DNA of 64,000 bases from Pseudomonas sp. H1h (GCF_000633255.1 NZ_AYMJ01000018.1:62001-126000); one strand, 5' to 3'. Shown: positions 53,784-62,608, counted from the first letter of the stretch. Notes: generated by a model not told the origin, from the sequence alone. Translations and numbers: made by a program.

Positions 53784-55409
53784 TTGTTCAAAAAGTACGC
53801 ATGCTACTTGAGCATTTGTTTGCTCGCTGCGCCGTTTGTCGCTTGTGCCGACGAGGCGCTGCCGCCGTTGCAGACGTTGCAGACGCTGCCGACGCCACCG
53901 GCGCAAATGCCGGTCGAACCGCAAAGTCCGCTGCAAGCGGTATTGATCGGTTTACCGCAGGCGTGCCCGGCGATTGCCGCGCACCTGAGCGGCCCGGCGC
54001 TGGCGCAACTGCAGGCGTTCTACCAGCAACAGGACTGGCTGCCGGTGTGGGCCAGCGAGTCAGGGCGTTTGCCGGCCTTGCGCGGACAATTGCAGCTGTT
54101 AGCCGATGATGGACTCAATCCGAAACGCTACCCGGTGGCGGTCAATCCGCCGCAGGACGGCGAGCTGTGCGCCGATATCGACATCAGCCGCTATTACCTT
54201 CAAGCCTTGCAGGACCTGCATTACGGTCGTCTGCTGCAATCGCATTTCGAGCCGCTGTGGCATGCCGACGATACCCCGCGCGATCGTCAGGCCGAGCTGC
54301 TCGCCATCGCCGTGCCTGGCCTGCAGGACATCAAGGCCGCGTTCGATCAGGCGCGTCCGCGTCTGGCGCAATACCAAAGCCTGCGTCATCTCTACGCCAG
54401 TCAGCGGCAACAAGCCTTGCCGCACTGGCAGTCGGTAGGCAACGGCCCATTGCTGCGCCCGGCGATGGAAGACAAGCGCGTGCCGGAACTGGCCCAGCGG
54501 CTGTTCAACGAAGGCTACCTGACCCACGCCATCGGCACCCCCGGCAATGCCTATGACGGTGTGCTGGTGGAGGCGGTGAAAAGCTTCCAGGCCAACCATT
54601 CGTTGCAGGCCGACGGGGTGGTCGGGCCGGGGACGATCGCCGAGCTCAATATCAGTCCGCTGACGCGCCGCGAACAGTTGCGGGTCAACCTCGAACGCTT
54701 CCGCTGGCTGGCCCAGGACATGGAGCCCAATGGCTTGCTGGTCAACGTCGCCGCTGCCGAGCTGACCCTGTATCAGGGTGGTCGGCCGGTCTGGCAGACC
54801 CGCACCCAGGTCGGTCGCGCCGAACGGCAGACCCCATTGCTCAAATCCCGGGTCACGCGCCTGACCCTGAACCCGACCTGGACCGTGCCGCCGACCATCT
54901 GGAAAGAAGACAAGCTGCCGGCAATCCGCAAAGACCAGACCTTCCTCAGTCGCCAGAACCTGCAAGTGCTCGACGCCCACGGCCAGCCGTTGGCTGCGGC
55001 GGACATCGACTGGGACAACCCCGGCAACATCATGCTGCGCCAGGACGCCGGACCGCGTAACCCGCTAGGGCAGATGGTCATTCGCTTCCCCAACCCGTTT
55101 GCGGTGTACCTGCATGACACGCCGAGCAAGGCACTGTTCGACAAAGGCCCGCGCGCGTTCAGCTCCGGGTGTGTGCGGGTCGAACACCCGATGCAACTGC
55201 GTGACCTGTTGCTGACCCCGGCGGAACGGACTCGTACCGACACCTTGCTCGCGACCGGCAGCACCCACGAATTCCGCCTGTCGGCCCCCGTCCCGATCCT
55301 GATGACCTACTGGACGGCGCAGGTCGGCAGTGACGGGCAGGTGCGCTATGCGCCGGACATCTACAGCCGAGACAGCGCGCTGCTGGCGGGGCTGGACGGG
55401 GCACACTGA
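53784..55409 (+). CDS. L,D-transpeptidase, YcbB/LdtD-like
   Basis: A 541-residue periplasmic enzyme making 3-3 cross-links in peptidoglycan. The start is TTG 53784 (product MFKKYACYLSICLLAAPFVA, a signal peptide), with GGAG eight bases upstream; the frame is open from 53745. Architecture: N-terminal scaffold domain (residues 60-250), a PG_binding_1 repeat (AVKSFQANHSLQADGVVGPG) and a YkuD catalytic domain ending in the active site FSSGCVRVEHPMQL. Size and order match LdtD of E. coli. Confidence 0.92.
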   Translation: MFKKYACYLSICLLAAPFVACADEALPPLQTLQTLPTPPAQMPVEPQSPLQAVLIGLPQACPAIAAHLSGPALAQLQAFYQQQDWLPVWASESGRLPALRGQLQLLADDGLNPKRYPVAVNPPQDGELCADIDISRYYLQALQDLHYGRLLQSHFEPLWHADDTPRDRQAELLAIAVPGLQDIKAAFDQARPRLAQYQSLRHLYASQRQQALPHWQSVGNGPLLRPAMEDKRVPELAQRLFNEGYLTHAIGTPGNAYDGVLVEAVKSFQANHSLQADGVVGPGTIAELNISPLTRREQLRVNLERFRWLAQDMEPNGLLVNVAAAELTLYQGGRPVWQTRTQVGRAERQTPLLKSRVTRLTLNPTWTVPPTIWKEDKLPAIRKDQTFLSRQNLQVLDAHGQPLAAADIDWDNPGNIMLRQDAGPRNPLGQMVIRFPNPFAVYLHDTPSKALFDKGPRAFSSGCVRVEHPMQLRDLLLTPAERTRTDTLLATGSTHEFRLSAPVPILMTYWTAQVGSDGQVRYAPDIYSRDSALLAGLDGAH

Positions 55410-55476
55410 GTTCAGCTCACGCACGAAACCCCGTGGGAGCGGCCAGCCGCAAAACCTTCATCCACCCACAATCCCC

Positions 55477-55700
55477 TGTGGGAGCGGGCTTGCTCGCGAA
55501 GGCGTCAGGTCAGGCGACATCAATGCCGAATGTGCCGACCCCTTCGTGAGCAAGCCCACTCCCACCCTTGATCTCGTCCAGCCGCAAATCCTTCATCCAC
55601 CCACAATCCCCTGTGGGAGCGGGCTTGCTCGCGAAGGCGTCAGGTCAGGCGACATCGATGCTGGCTGTGCCGGCGCTTTCGTGAGCAAGCCCACTCCCAC
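55477..55700. repeat. Two REPINs of the transposase subtype
   Basis: Copies at 55477-55565 and 55612-55700, 135 bp apart. They have the same CGTGAGCAAGCCCACTCC half and the same spacer (CAAATCCTTCATCCACCCAC) as those beside the transposase. The block ends in GGATTTTCAGTGTG, like the 48.7-kb copy. The rest of 55410-55849 holds no gene. Confidence 0.92.
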
Positions 55701-55849
55701 CTTCGATCTCGGCCAGCCGCAAATCCTTCATTCACCATCACTCGCGCATTTGGATTTTCAGTGTGTCATCCAGTGTGATTCGTTGCAGTTGCGCAGCGTC
55801 TAGCCCCAGTGTCCCCGCAATCCCATGGGGCGAGACTTCGGAACCCGGC

Positions 55850-56758
55850 ATGCAAGCGCTGTTGAACGAGATTCTTGACGCAGTCCGGCCCCTGATCGGG
55901 CAGGGCAAAGTGGCTGATTACATTCCTGCCCTCGGCACTGTGCCGGCCGATCAACTGGGCATTGCGGTGTATGGCAACGACGGCGAAATGTATTGCGCCG
56001 GCGACGCCGAGACGCCGTTCTCGGTGCAGAGTATTTCCAAAGTGTTCAGCCTGGTGCAGGCCATCGAGCACTCCGGCGAGGCCATCTGGGACCGTCTGGG
56101 TCACGAGCCGTCCGGCCAGCCGTTCAACTCGCTGGTGCAACTGGAGTTCGAGCGCGGGCGCCCGCGCAACCCGTTCATCAACGCCGGGGCACTGGTGATC
56201 TGCGACATCAACCAATCGCGCTTCGCCGCGCCGGCCTTGTCGATGCGTGACTTCGTGCGGCGCCTGTCGGGCAATCCGCAGGTGATCGTCGACGGCAAGG
56301 TTGCCGAGTCCGAGTATCAGCATCGCGCCCGCAACGCAGCGATGGCGTACCTGATGCAATCGTTCGGCAACTTTCACAACGACGTCGAAGCGGTGCTGCG
56401 CAGTTACTTCAGCCACTGCGCGTTGCGCATGAACTGCATCGACCTAGCGCGGGCGTTCTGCTTCCTCGCCAACGACGGTTTCTGCAAACACAGCGGCGAA
56501 CAGATCCTCACCCGGCGCCAGACCCAGCAAGTCAACTCGATCATGGCCACCAGTGGTTTGTACGACGAGGCGGGCAACTTTGCTTACCGCGTCGGTCTGC
56601 CGGGCAAGAGCGGGGTCGGCGGCGGGATTGTCGCGGTGGTGCCGGGGCAGTTCACGGTGTGCGTGTGGTCGCCGGAGCTTAACGCCGCCGGCAATTCGCT
56701 GGCGGGGATGGCGGCGCTGGAGATGCTCAGTTCGCGGATTGGCTGGTCGGTGTTCTGA
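55850..56758 (+). CDS. glsA: Glutaminase
   Basis: Hydrolyses glutamine to glutamate and ammonia; serine-dependent beta-lactamase-like fold. 302 residues. The active SxxK is in PFSVQSISKVFSLVQAI near residue 65. Other blocks: NPFINAGALVICDI, RNAAMAYLMQSFGNF and GLPGKSGVGGGIVAVVPG. The length equals GlsB/GlsA of E. coli. ATG 55850 (MQALLNEILDAVRPLIGQGK) is the family start; the frame opens 29 codons upstream without support. Confidence 0.94.
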   Translation: MQALLNEILDAVRPLIGQGKVADYIPALGTVPADQLGIAVYGNDGEMYCAGDAETPFSVQSISKVFSLVQAIEHSGEAIWDRLGHEPSGQPFNSLVQLEFERGRPRNPFINAGALVICDINQSRFAAPALSMRDFVRRLSGNPQVIVDGKVAESEYQHRARNAAMAYLMQSFGNFHNDVEAVLRSYFSHCALRMNCIDLARAFCFLANDGFCKHSGEQILTRRQTQQVNSIMATSGLYDEAGNFAYRVGLPGKSGVGGGIVAVVPGQFTVCVWSPELNAAGNSLAGMAALEMLSSRIGWSVF

Positions 56759-56784
56759 CCGATCCGCCAAACACGACAAACCCC

Positions 56785-56873
56785 TGTGGGAGCGGGCTTG
56801 CTCGCGAAGGCGTCGGCACAATCAACATGAATATTGAATGTACCGGCCTCTTCGCGAGCAAGCCCGCTCCCAC
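56785..56873. repeat. REP inverted pair (REPIN)
   Basis: Forward TGTGGGAGCGGGCTTGCTCG and inverted TTCGCGAGCAAGCCCGCTCC after the glutaminase gene. Confidence 0.92.
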
Positions 56874-56959
56874 TAGGTCTTGTGGTGTTTGAGGTAGGTG
56901 TGTTTCAGCGAAGAATCCGCTACATTTTCCGGCCGCCCCTCCTATGGTGAATCCGCTTC

Positions 56960-58462
56960 ATGTCTCTTGCGCTCGAACGTCTAGTCGCTGGCACGCCGAT
57001 CCCTTTCGCTGGTAACCGCGTGACCGTGGTCAGCCCCGAACTGGCGGCGCGGTTTCAGCCTGGTGACCACCTGCTGGTCGAGCAGGTCAGTGGCGAACTG
57101 TTGCTGATTCCGGTCATCGATCAACAGGCCGCTGCGGTGGCGATCGAACGTGCAGAAGCGGCCTTCACTGCATTGTCGTCGGTGTCCGACGAGGCCATCA
57201 GCCGCTTTTTCGATCTGTTCGCGCAACGCCTGCAAACCCCGGCGTGCTGGGCCTTGATCGAAGCGGCTAACCTGGCCGACATCGAGCGCGCCAAGGCCCG
57301 TGGCCGCTCTACCACCCGACTGCTCGCCGACGAGCGCATGCGCCGCGACATGATCGCCGGCCTGCGTGCCTGGCGGGATGCGCCGGCCACGCGCGGCAAG
57401 GTCATCAGCAGCGTCGAACACGACGGCTGGAAGGTCGAGCAAGTGGTGTCGCCGCTGGGCATTGTGGCCTTCGTGTTTGAAGGGCGGCCGAACGTCTTCG
57501 CCGACGCCGCCGGGGTCTTGCGCACTGGCAATACCGCGGTGTTGCGCATCGGCAGCGATGCGTTGGGCACGGCGCAAGCGATCGTCACTCACGCTTTGAA
57601 CCCGGCGCTGGCAGAGGCTGGCTTGCCCGCCGGTGCGGTGTCGTTGGTGGAAAGCGTCAATCACGCCGCCGGTTGGGCGATGTTCGCTGACCGGCGTTTG
57701 TCGCTGGCGGTGGCCCGGGGGTCAGGCCGTGCAGTCAGTCAGTTGGGCAGCATCGCCCAGCAGGCGGGCACGGCGGTCAGTCTGCACGGCACCGGTGGCG
57801 CGTGGCTAATTGCTGATCGTGACGCCGACGCCAGCCGCTTCGCCGCCGTGGTGCGCAACTCGCTGGATCGCAAAGTCTGCAATACGCTGAATGTCTGCCT
57901 GATCCAACGTGATCGTGCCGCCGAACTGCTGCCGCTGTTCCTCGACGCCCTGCAACAGGCCGGTGCCGCGCGCGGGCAGGGCTGCAAATTGCACATCGTC
58001 GACGGCAGTGAAAGTTATCTGCCGGCTGACTGGCAGAACGCGACGGTGGAGGTCTATCGCGCCGAGGGTTATCAGACCGAAGCCCTGGCCGAAGCGCTGG
58101 CGGAGTCCGAGCTGGGCCGCGAGTGGGAATGGGAAGAAACCCCGGAAGTCAGCCTGATGATTGTCGATGATCTGGAGCAGGCAACTGCTCTGTTCAACCG
58201 CTACAGCCCGCAATTCACGGTGTCGCTGATCAGCGAGGAGGCTGCTGTTCAGGAGCGTTTTTACAACGCGGTGAATGCGCCGTTTGTGGGTAACGGGATT
58301 ACCCGTTGGGTGGACGGTCAATACGCGCTGAACAAGCCGGAACTGGGGCTTTCGAACTGGGAGAGCGGGCGCTTGTTTGCGCGCAGTGCGATTCTGTCGG
58401 GGGATGGGGTGTTCACGGTTCGCAGCCGCATGACTCAAGTTGATCTGAGCGTAAAACGCTGA
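56960..58462 (+). CDS. ProA-like aldehyde dehydrogenase, extended N-terminus
   Basis: A 500-residue relative of glutamate-5-semialdehyde dehydrogenase: VVSPLGIVAFVFEGRPNVFA, RTGNTAVLRIGSDALG, the Cys region RNSLDRKVCNTLNVCLI, and the ending GLSNWESGRLFARSAILSGD. Normal ProA is about 420 residues. Here about 80 extra residues precede the dehydrogenase domain (MSLALERLVAGTPIPFAGNR ... PGDHLLVEQVSGELLLIPV), which look like a small beta domain. No proB beside it, so it is likely a specialised paralogue, not the biosynthetic enzyme. Confidence 0.82.
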   Translation: MSLALERLVAGTPIPFAGNRVTVVSPELAARFQPGDHLLVEQVSGELLLIPVIDQQAAAVAIERAEAAFTALSSVSDEAISRFFDLFAQRLQTPACWALIEAANLADIERAKARGRSTTRLLADERMRRDMIAGLRAWRDAPATRGKVISSVEHDGWKVEQVVSPLGIVAFVFEGRPNVFADAAGVLRTGNTAVLRIGSDALGTAQAIVTHALNPALAEAGLPAGAVSLVESVNHAAGWAMFADRRLSLAVARGSGRAVSQLGSIAQQAGTAVSLHGTGGAWLIADRDADASRFAAVVRNSLDRKVCNTLNVCLIQRDRAAELLPLFLDALQQAGAARGQGCKLHIVDGSESYLPADWQNATVEVYRAEGYQTEALAEALAESELGREWEWEETPEVSLMIVDDLEQATALFNRYSPQFTVSLISEEAAVQERFYNAVNAPFVGNGITRWVDGQYALNKPELGLSNWESGRLFARSAILSGDGVFTVRSRMTQVDLSVKR

Positions 58463-58525
58463 TGTGAACACCATGGCTGTGGCGAAGGAGCACGCTCCCT
58501 CGCCACAGAGTTGCAGTGTTCTCCT

Positions 58526-59185
58526 TCACGCCGCTGCGGTGGTGTTTGCCTGCACCGCGCAAGTCGCTGGCTGCTCAGCCAGCGGTACGAATGTGCGGCG
58601 GTCTGCCGACAGTGCATCGATCGAGCCTGTCTCGATGTCATACACCCAGCCATGCAGGTTCAACAGGCCTTTCTCCTGTGCCAGGCGCACACTCGGGTGG
58701 GTCTGGATGTTCGCCAGTTGCGCGATCACATTCTCGCGCACCATCGAACTCAATTTGGCCGCGTCATTGGCATGCGGGCGCGCCTCGTTCACCACTTTCG
58801 CCGACTCGGCGTGTTGCAGCCAGCCGCTGACCGCTGGCAGGTGATCCATGCATTTGCACTTGGCAATCGCGGTCATCGCGCCGCAGTCGGAGTGGCCGCA
58901 GATCACGATGTCAGTCACACCCAGCACCGCCACTGCGTATTCCACCGTTGCCGAAACCCCGCCCGGATGCGGGCTGTAGGACGGCACGATATTGCCTGCG
59001 TTGCGGATCACGAACAGCTCGCCGGGTTCTTGCTGAGTCAGCAGTTCCGGTACCACACGGCTGTCGGAGCAGGTGATGAACAAGGTTCCGGGTTGTTGGG
59101 TGGTCGCCAAGTGTTTGAACAGTTCAGTGCGTTGCGGGAAGGCTTCGTTCTGGAACTTCAGGAAACCGTCGATCAGGCTTTTCAT
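58526..59185 (-). CDS. cynT: Beta-class carbonic anhydrase
   Basis: A 219-residue zinc enzyme: CSDSRVVPELL and CGHSDCGAMTAI supply the Cys, Asp, His and Cys of the beta-class active site. Third gene after cynS on the minus strand. In the cyn system it returns CO2 to bicarbonate, which cyanase consumes. GAGGA lies before the ATG. Residues from about 205 on are a loose Ala/Thr tail. Confidence 0.92.
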   Translation of the reverse strand: MKSLIDGFLKFQNEAFPQRTELFKHLATTQQPGTLFITCSDSRVVPELLTQQEPGELFVIRNAGNIVPSYSPHPGGVSATVEYAVAVLGVTDIVICGHSDCGAMTAIAKCKCMDHLPAVSGWLQHAESAKVVNEARPHANDAAKLSSMVRENVIAQLANIQTHPSVRLAQEKGLLNLHGWVYDIETGSIDALSADRRTFVPLAEQPATCAVQANTTAAA

Positions 59186-59197
59186 GGTGCAGTCCTC

Positions 59198-59434
59198 TTA
59201 GTTGGAGCAACCGTTGCCGAATTCGCTGTATTGAAGAATGTGCTTGCCACCGTTGCTGTCCAGATACGTCATCTCCACCGGCACCACGCCACAGACGTCG
59301 GCAACCGGGGTGATGCTCAGTACTTGGGCGATGTCCAGTTGCATGCCGTAGCGGTAGGCGACGGCGTCTTCATCGGCGTGGGCCTGAGCGGACAGGCCGG
59401 CAAGCAGAGCAAGGGCCAGCAGAATTTTTTGCAT
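59198..59434 (-). CDS. DUF2790 family small exported protein
   Basis: A 78-residue protein with a signal peptide (MQKILLALALLAGLSAQAHA). The mature part, YRYGMQLDIAQVLSITPVAD ... VEMTYLDSNGGKHILQYSEFG, matches the DUF2790 family of pseudomonads. Two Cys remain in the mature part. It sits between cynS and cynT, 12 nt before cynT, so it is part of the cyn transcript. Function unknown. Confidence 0.82.
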   Translation of the reverse strand: MQKILLALALLAGLSAQAHADEDAVAYRYGMQLDIAQVLSITPVADVCGVVPVEMTYLDSNGGKHILQYSEFGNGCSN

Positions 59435-59515
59435 GGGGCAGCCTCCAGACGAATTGGGGAAGGGTTGCAATGAAAGTGTGGGGTGGCCCGCACCGAGGGT
59501 GCGGGCTGGGATGGA

Positions 59516-59983
59516 TCAGAAGGGACGCAGCGGCAGGAACTTGCCGTCGAGGGTGACAACGGCGCGGGAGCCGCCTTCCGGGTCTTCGACTTTCTTGATG
59601 TCGAGCTTGAAGTTGATGGCGCTGATGATGCCGTCGCCGAACTGCTCGTGCACCAAGGCTTTGAGGGTGGTGCCGTAGATCTGGATCATCTCGTGGAAGC
59701 GGTAGATGGTCGGGTCGGTCGGCACGCCGGCGAGGCTGCCGCGCAGCGGGATGATCTGCAGGGCGGCGATGGCGTCGGCGTCCAGTTCAAGTTTGTCGCC
59801 GACCACTTGCGCGGCGTCTTGCGGCAACGGGTGCTGGCCGAGCAGGGCAGCGGTGACGTAGGCCAGGCTCAGACCGGTGTCGTCGGCCAGATCCTGCCAC
59901 GACAGGCCTTTGCGTGCCTTGATGTCAAGAATGCGGGTGGTCAGGGCCAGGCTGGCATCGTTGTAGGCGTGGGACTGTTGCAT
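59516..59983 (-). CDS. cynS: Cyanate hydratase (cyanase)
   Basis: Converts cyanate and bicarbonate to ammonia and two CO2. 155 residues, the family size. An N-terminal HTH-like fold (SWQDLADDTGLSLAYVTAAL) precedes the catalytic domain with DPTIYRFHEMIQIYGTTLKA (Arg and Glu) and GDGIISAINFKLDI (Ser). ATG 59983 chosen as the family start. First gene of cynS-DUF2790-cynT, divergent from cynR. Confidence 0.95.
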   Translation of the reverse strand: MQQSHAYNDASLALTTRILDIKARKGLSWQDLADDTGLSLAYVTAALLGQHPLPQDAAQVVGDKLELDADAIAALQIIPLRGSLAGVPTDPTIYRFHEMIQIYGTTLKALVHEQFGDGIISAINFKLDIKKVEDPEGGSRAVVTLDGKFLPLRPF

Positions 59984-60067
59984 GGTGTCACTCCTTTCAA
60001 GGTTGGCTTGCTGTGTGGGAGCAATCTTCTGCCGATTTATCCATAGCGTCCAAGACCGATATACAAT

Positions 60068-60080
60068 ACTTCGCATAAGT
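60068..60080. promoter_or_regulatory. Possible CynR operator dyad
   Basis: ACTTCGCATAAGT (ACTT/AAGT dyad) 24 bp before cynR and about 85 bp before cynS, in the shared 120-bp region where a LysR protein would bind. Weak evidence on sequence alone. Confidence 0.3.
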
Positions 60081-60103
60081 CCTGCCTATAGATGGTGAGC
60101 TCC

Positions 60104-60994
60104 ATGTTGCTGCGACATTTGCGTTATCTGCTGGCCGTGGCCGATCACGGCGGTTTCACCCGGGCGGCGGAGGCCTTGCATGTGTCGCAGCCGACCCTGT
60201 CGCAACAGATCCGCCAACTGGAGGAAACCCTGGGGGTGAACCTGTTCGACCGCACTTCGCGCACGGTCAAGCCCACCGATGCTGGCGAGGCCTACATCGA
60301 ATGTGCGCGGCGGGTGCTGGTGGAGCTGGAGGCGGGCAAGCGGGCGTTGCATGACGTGCGGGATTTGTCGCGCGGCAACGTGCGCCTGGCCATGACCCCG
60401 ACGTTCATGGCCTATCTGGTCGGGCCTTTGGTGCGTGATTACGCGGCACGGTTTCCCGGGATTCATCTGCAGATTTTCGAGCTGTCGATGGACGACATCG
60501 AAGCGGGGCTGGCGGACGACTCGCTGGACATCGCCATTGCCTTTACGCCGGTGCGCAACCCGGACATCGAGTGCATCCCGGCGTTTACCGAAACCCTGGG
60601 GATCATGGTCGGGCGCGAACATCCGCTGTACGACAGTACCTCGGTGCTGACTGCGAGTGATCTTGCGCAACTGGATTTCGCTTTGCTCGCGCCGGACTTC
60701 ATCACGCGGTTATCGATCGATGAGTATTTCCGTCAGCAGGGGATTACCCCGCAGGTGCGGATCGAGGTGAACTCGGTGAGTACGTTATTGGAAGTGGTGC
60801 GCCATTCGCCAATGGCGACGATGTTGCCGGAGGCGATTGCCACCGAGGACCGGGCGCTGCGTCGGCTGCCAATCGAGAACGAAGCACCGCAGCGCGGGGC
60901 GGCGTTGTTGCGGCGCAGGAACAATTATCACAGTGCAGCGGCGCTGGCCTTTGTGGAGTTGGTGCTGCAAACGAAAACTGCACCAACGACATAG
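60104..60994 (+). CDS. cynR: LysR-type regulator CynR
   Basis: A 296-residue LTTR closely resembling E. coli CynR at the N-terminus: LLRHLRYLLAVADHGGFTRA followed by AEALHVSQPTLSQQIRQLEE. Activates the cyn genes in response to cyanate. ATG 60104 is chosen from the CynR alignment, with GGTGAG just upstream; the frame starts four codons earlier. Divergent from cynS. Confidence 0.92.
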   Translation: MLLRHLRYLLAVADHGGFTRAAEALHVSQPTLSQQIRQLEETLGVNLFDRTSRTVKPTDAGEAYIECARRVLVELEAGKRALHDVRDLSRGNVRLAMTPTFMAYLVGPLVRDYAARFPGIHLQIFELSMDDIEAGLADDSLDIAIAFTPVRNPDIECIPAFTETLGIMVGREHPLYDSTSVLTASDLAQLDFALLAPDFITRLSIDEYFRQQGITPQVRIEVNSVSTLLEVVRHSPMATMLPEAIATEDRALRRLPIENEAPQRGAALLRRRNNYHSAAALAFVELVLQTKTAPTT

Positions 60995-61000
60995 TCCCCC

Positions 61001-61143
61001 TGTGGGGGCGGGCTTGCTCGCGAAAGCGGTGTGTCAGTTGATGTGATGGTGACTGACACGGCCCATTCGCGAGCAAGCCCGCTCCCACACGGTTGTGGGT
61101 TTCACACCACTGAACCCTGTAGGAGTGAGCCTGCTCGCGATCG
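61001..61143. repeat. REPIN and one further REP copy
   Basis: REPIN at 61001-61089, then a divergent REP (TGTAGGAGTGAGCCTGCTCG) at 61117-61143, both after cynR. Confidence 0.9.
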
Positions 61144-61192
61144 CGTTGGTTCAGACACATCAGTATTGAATGACCTACCGCAATGCTGAATA

Positions 61193-61247
61193 TAAAAAAG
61201 GGCCTGCTCTTGCTGCTTGTTAAGCAGCAGAGAGCAGGCCCTTTTTA
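61193..61247. terminator. Strong bidirectional terminator
   Basis: GGGCCTGCTCT pairs with AGAGCAGGCCC, with an inner stem GCTGCTT/AAGCAGC. A-run before, T-run after, so it serves both cynR (+) and the 109-aa gene (-). Confidence 0.93.
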
Positions 61248-61263
61248 TTATTGAAGTTGTAAA

Positions 61264-61593
61264 TCAGTAGAAGCGGTCAATCACCCGAACTTCATTGTTG
61301 TTCTGCATCGAGTCCCACGCCTGTTTCAGCGTCTGCAGTACATTGCCGATGAAGTCTTTGTCGGCCGCGGCTTTTTTGCCGACATAACCGTGGCCGCGGC
61401 GGTACATCTTCAGGCGGGCCAGCAGGTTCTGGTTGCTGCGGTCGAATTCTTCTTCACCAGTATGGGGCGACAGGCAGTCGATATGCACCTGACCCGACTT
61501 GCTGATCCAGAGAATGTGGCTGTCGTGGCTGTCTTTTTGCGCAGCGAACATACGAGCCAGTTCTTCGACAGTAGGTTGATTGTTCAGATTCAT
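61264..61593 (-). CDS. Conserved-looking hypothetical protein, 109 aa
   Basis: Not recognised with certainty. Starts MNLNNQPTVEELARMFAAQK after AAGGGG. The body has LWISKSGQVHIDCLSPHTGE and a basic stretch RLKMYRRGHGYVGKKAA. Soluble, with no signal or membrane span. Good ribosome site, normal composition and a strong terminator 17 nt after the stop make it a real monocistronic gene. Confidence 0.75.
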   Translation of the reverse strand: MNLNNQPTVEELARMFAAQKDSHDSHILWISKSGQVHIDCLSPHTGEEEFDRSNQNLLARLKMYRRGHGYVGKKAAADKDFIGNVLQTLKQAWDSMQNNNEVRVIDRFY

Positions 61594-61769
61594 GATGTTT
61601 GCCCCTTGACCAGTCTGGTGATCTTTCAAAGTTGATTCGCTAATACAGGTAGCCCATCGGTTAGTTGATCCCTGGCACCGAAACCAGGACGTCAGCGGTC
61701 GCCCGTGAGAAGTACGGGGTCATGCGTCTGTTGCATGTAGTCGTGTTGAATAACTGCTACGCAATAGCG

Positions 61770-62007
61770 TCACAACGAGGAGAAGCAGCGAAAACCGGGA
61801 GGCTCCTTGACGACGTTCTCAGGGTCGACCACAAGCGTCTTGAGAATTTTCGCCAGCGCTTCTCGTCCTTGTACTGGACGTTCAGGCCAGGTCAGCTTCT
61901 TCAATCTGCCTTGTGGGCAGCGTGTATCCGGAAAAAACAACTCGGCGGTCAGACGAGTTTGCTCAAGCGTGTTACCGATGTTCCCGATCGGGGAACGTCT
62001 TCATCAT
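61770..62007 (-). pseudogene. Probable frameshifted small ORF, about 78 aa
   Basis: On the minus strand ATG 62007 opens MMKTFP, after which the frame stops quickly. If one C is removed from a CCCC run near 61988-61991, the frame continues to the stop at 61770 and gives a coherent protein containing NTLEQTRLTAELFFPDTRCP and REALAKILKTLVVDPENVVK. The downstream half is protein-like and not Arg/Ser-rich as false frames here are. It may be a pseudogene, or a shorter gene from an alternative start such as TTG. Family not recognised. The rest of 61594-62104 shows no gene. Confidence 0.4.
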
Positions 62008-62104
62008 GCAAAAGCAAAACGACGCCGTCAACGGTTTTGTAGTGATTATTTTTTCTCACTACATATTGTCGGACAAAGCTGTTTTGGAATGAGAAAAGTT
62101 CCGT

Positions 62105-62608
62105 TCAGGCAACGGGCACGGGCGCGCGCAGGACGTAGAAGGTGCAGGGATAACCGTCCACGTGGCGCTGTTGGCGGGTGAATTGGCCCGCAGTCAATTC
62201 GGGGATCAACCTGGCCCAGAAGCGCTGCGCAGGCAGGTTGGCGTCGATGTGGAAAATCTGCCATTGACCAGGCAACCGACTCAAGAGGGCAGAGACGACA
62301 AACTGCGCGACGCCTTGGCCACGGAAGCGTCGGGCGAGGAAGAAGTAGCTGATGTTGTATTCGGCACCGTCGATGAGGGTGTCGTTGTCGATGATCACGA
62401 ACCCGGCCAGTTCACCGTCGACACGAATCAGGAACGGCTGGGTGGCAGGGTTACGCCAGTAGTCTTCTTTGAGGTGGATGCTGTAGAAGCCATGCTCGGC
62501 GAATTTCAGTGGCAGCCATTCACTGAAGTCATGCATGTAGAACTGCATCAGGTTTTCGATGGTCTGCAGTTCGTCACGGTGGGCAGCAAGCAGTTCGAGG
62601 GTGGGCAT
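62105..62608 (-). CDS. GNAT-family N-acetyltransferase
   Basis: A 167-residue acetyltransferase. The acetyl-CoA loop is FFLARRFRGQGVAQFVVSAL near residue 90, and the preceding strand is ELAGFVIIDNDTLIDGAEYN. Substrate unknown. AGGAA lies before the ATG. 48 nt upstream of the topB stop on the same strand, so topB transcription could run into it. Confidence 0.85.
   Translation of the reverse strand: MPTLELLAAHRDELQTIENLMQFYMHDFSEWLPLKFAEHGFYSIHLKEDYWRNPATQPFLIRVDGELAGFVIIDNDTLIDGAEYNISYFFLARRFRGQGVAQFVVSALLSRLPGQWQIFHIDANLPAQRFWARLIPELTAGQFTRQQRHVDGYPCTFYVLRAPVPVA

Noticed and set aside
61665..62042. 125-codon plus-strand frame in the gap before the acetyltransferase gene
   Set aside because: No ribosome site and poor composition; the minus-strand frame in the same place looks more protein-like.
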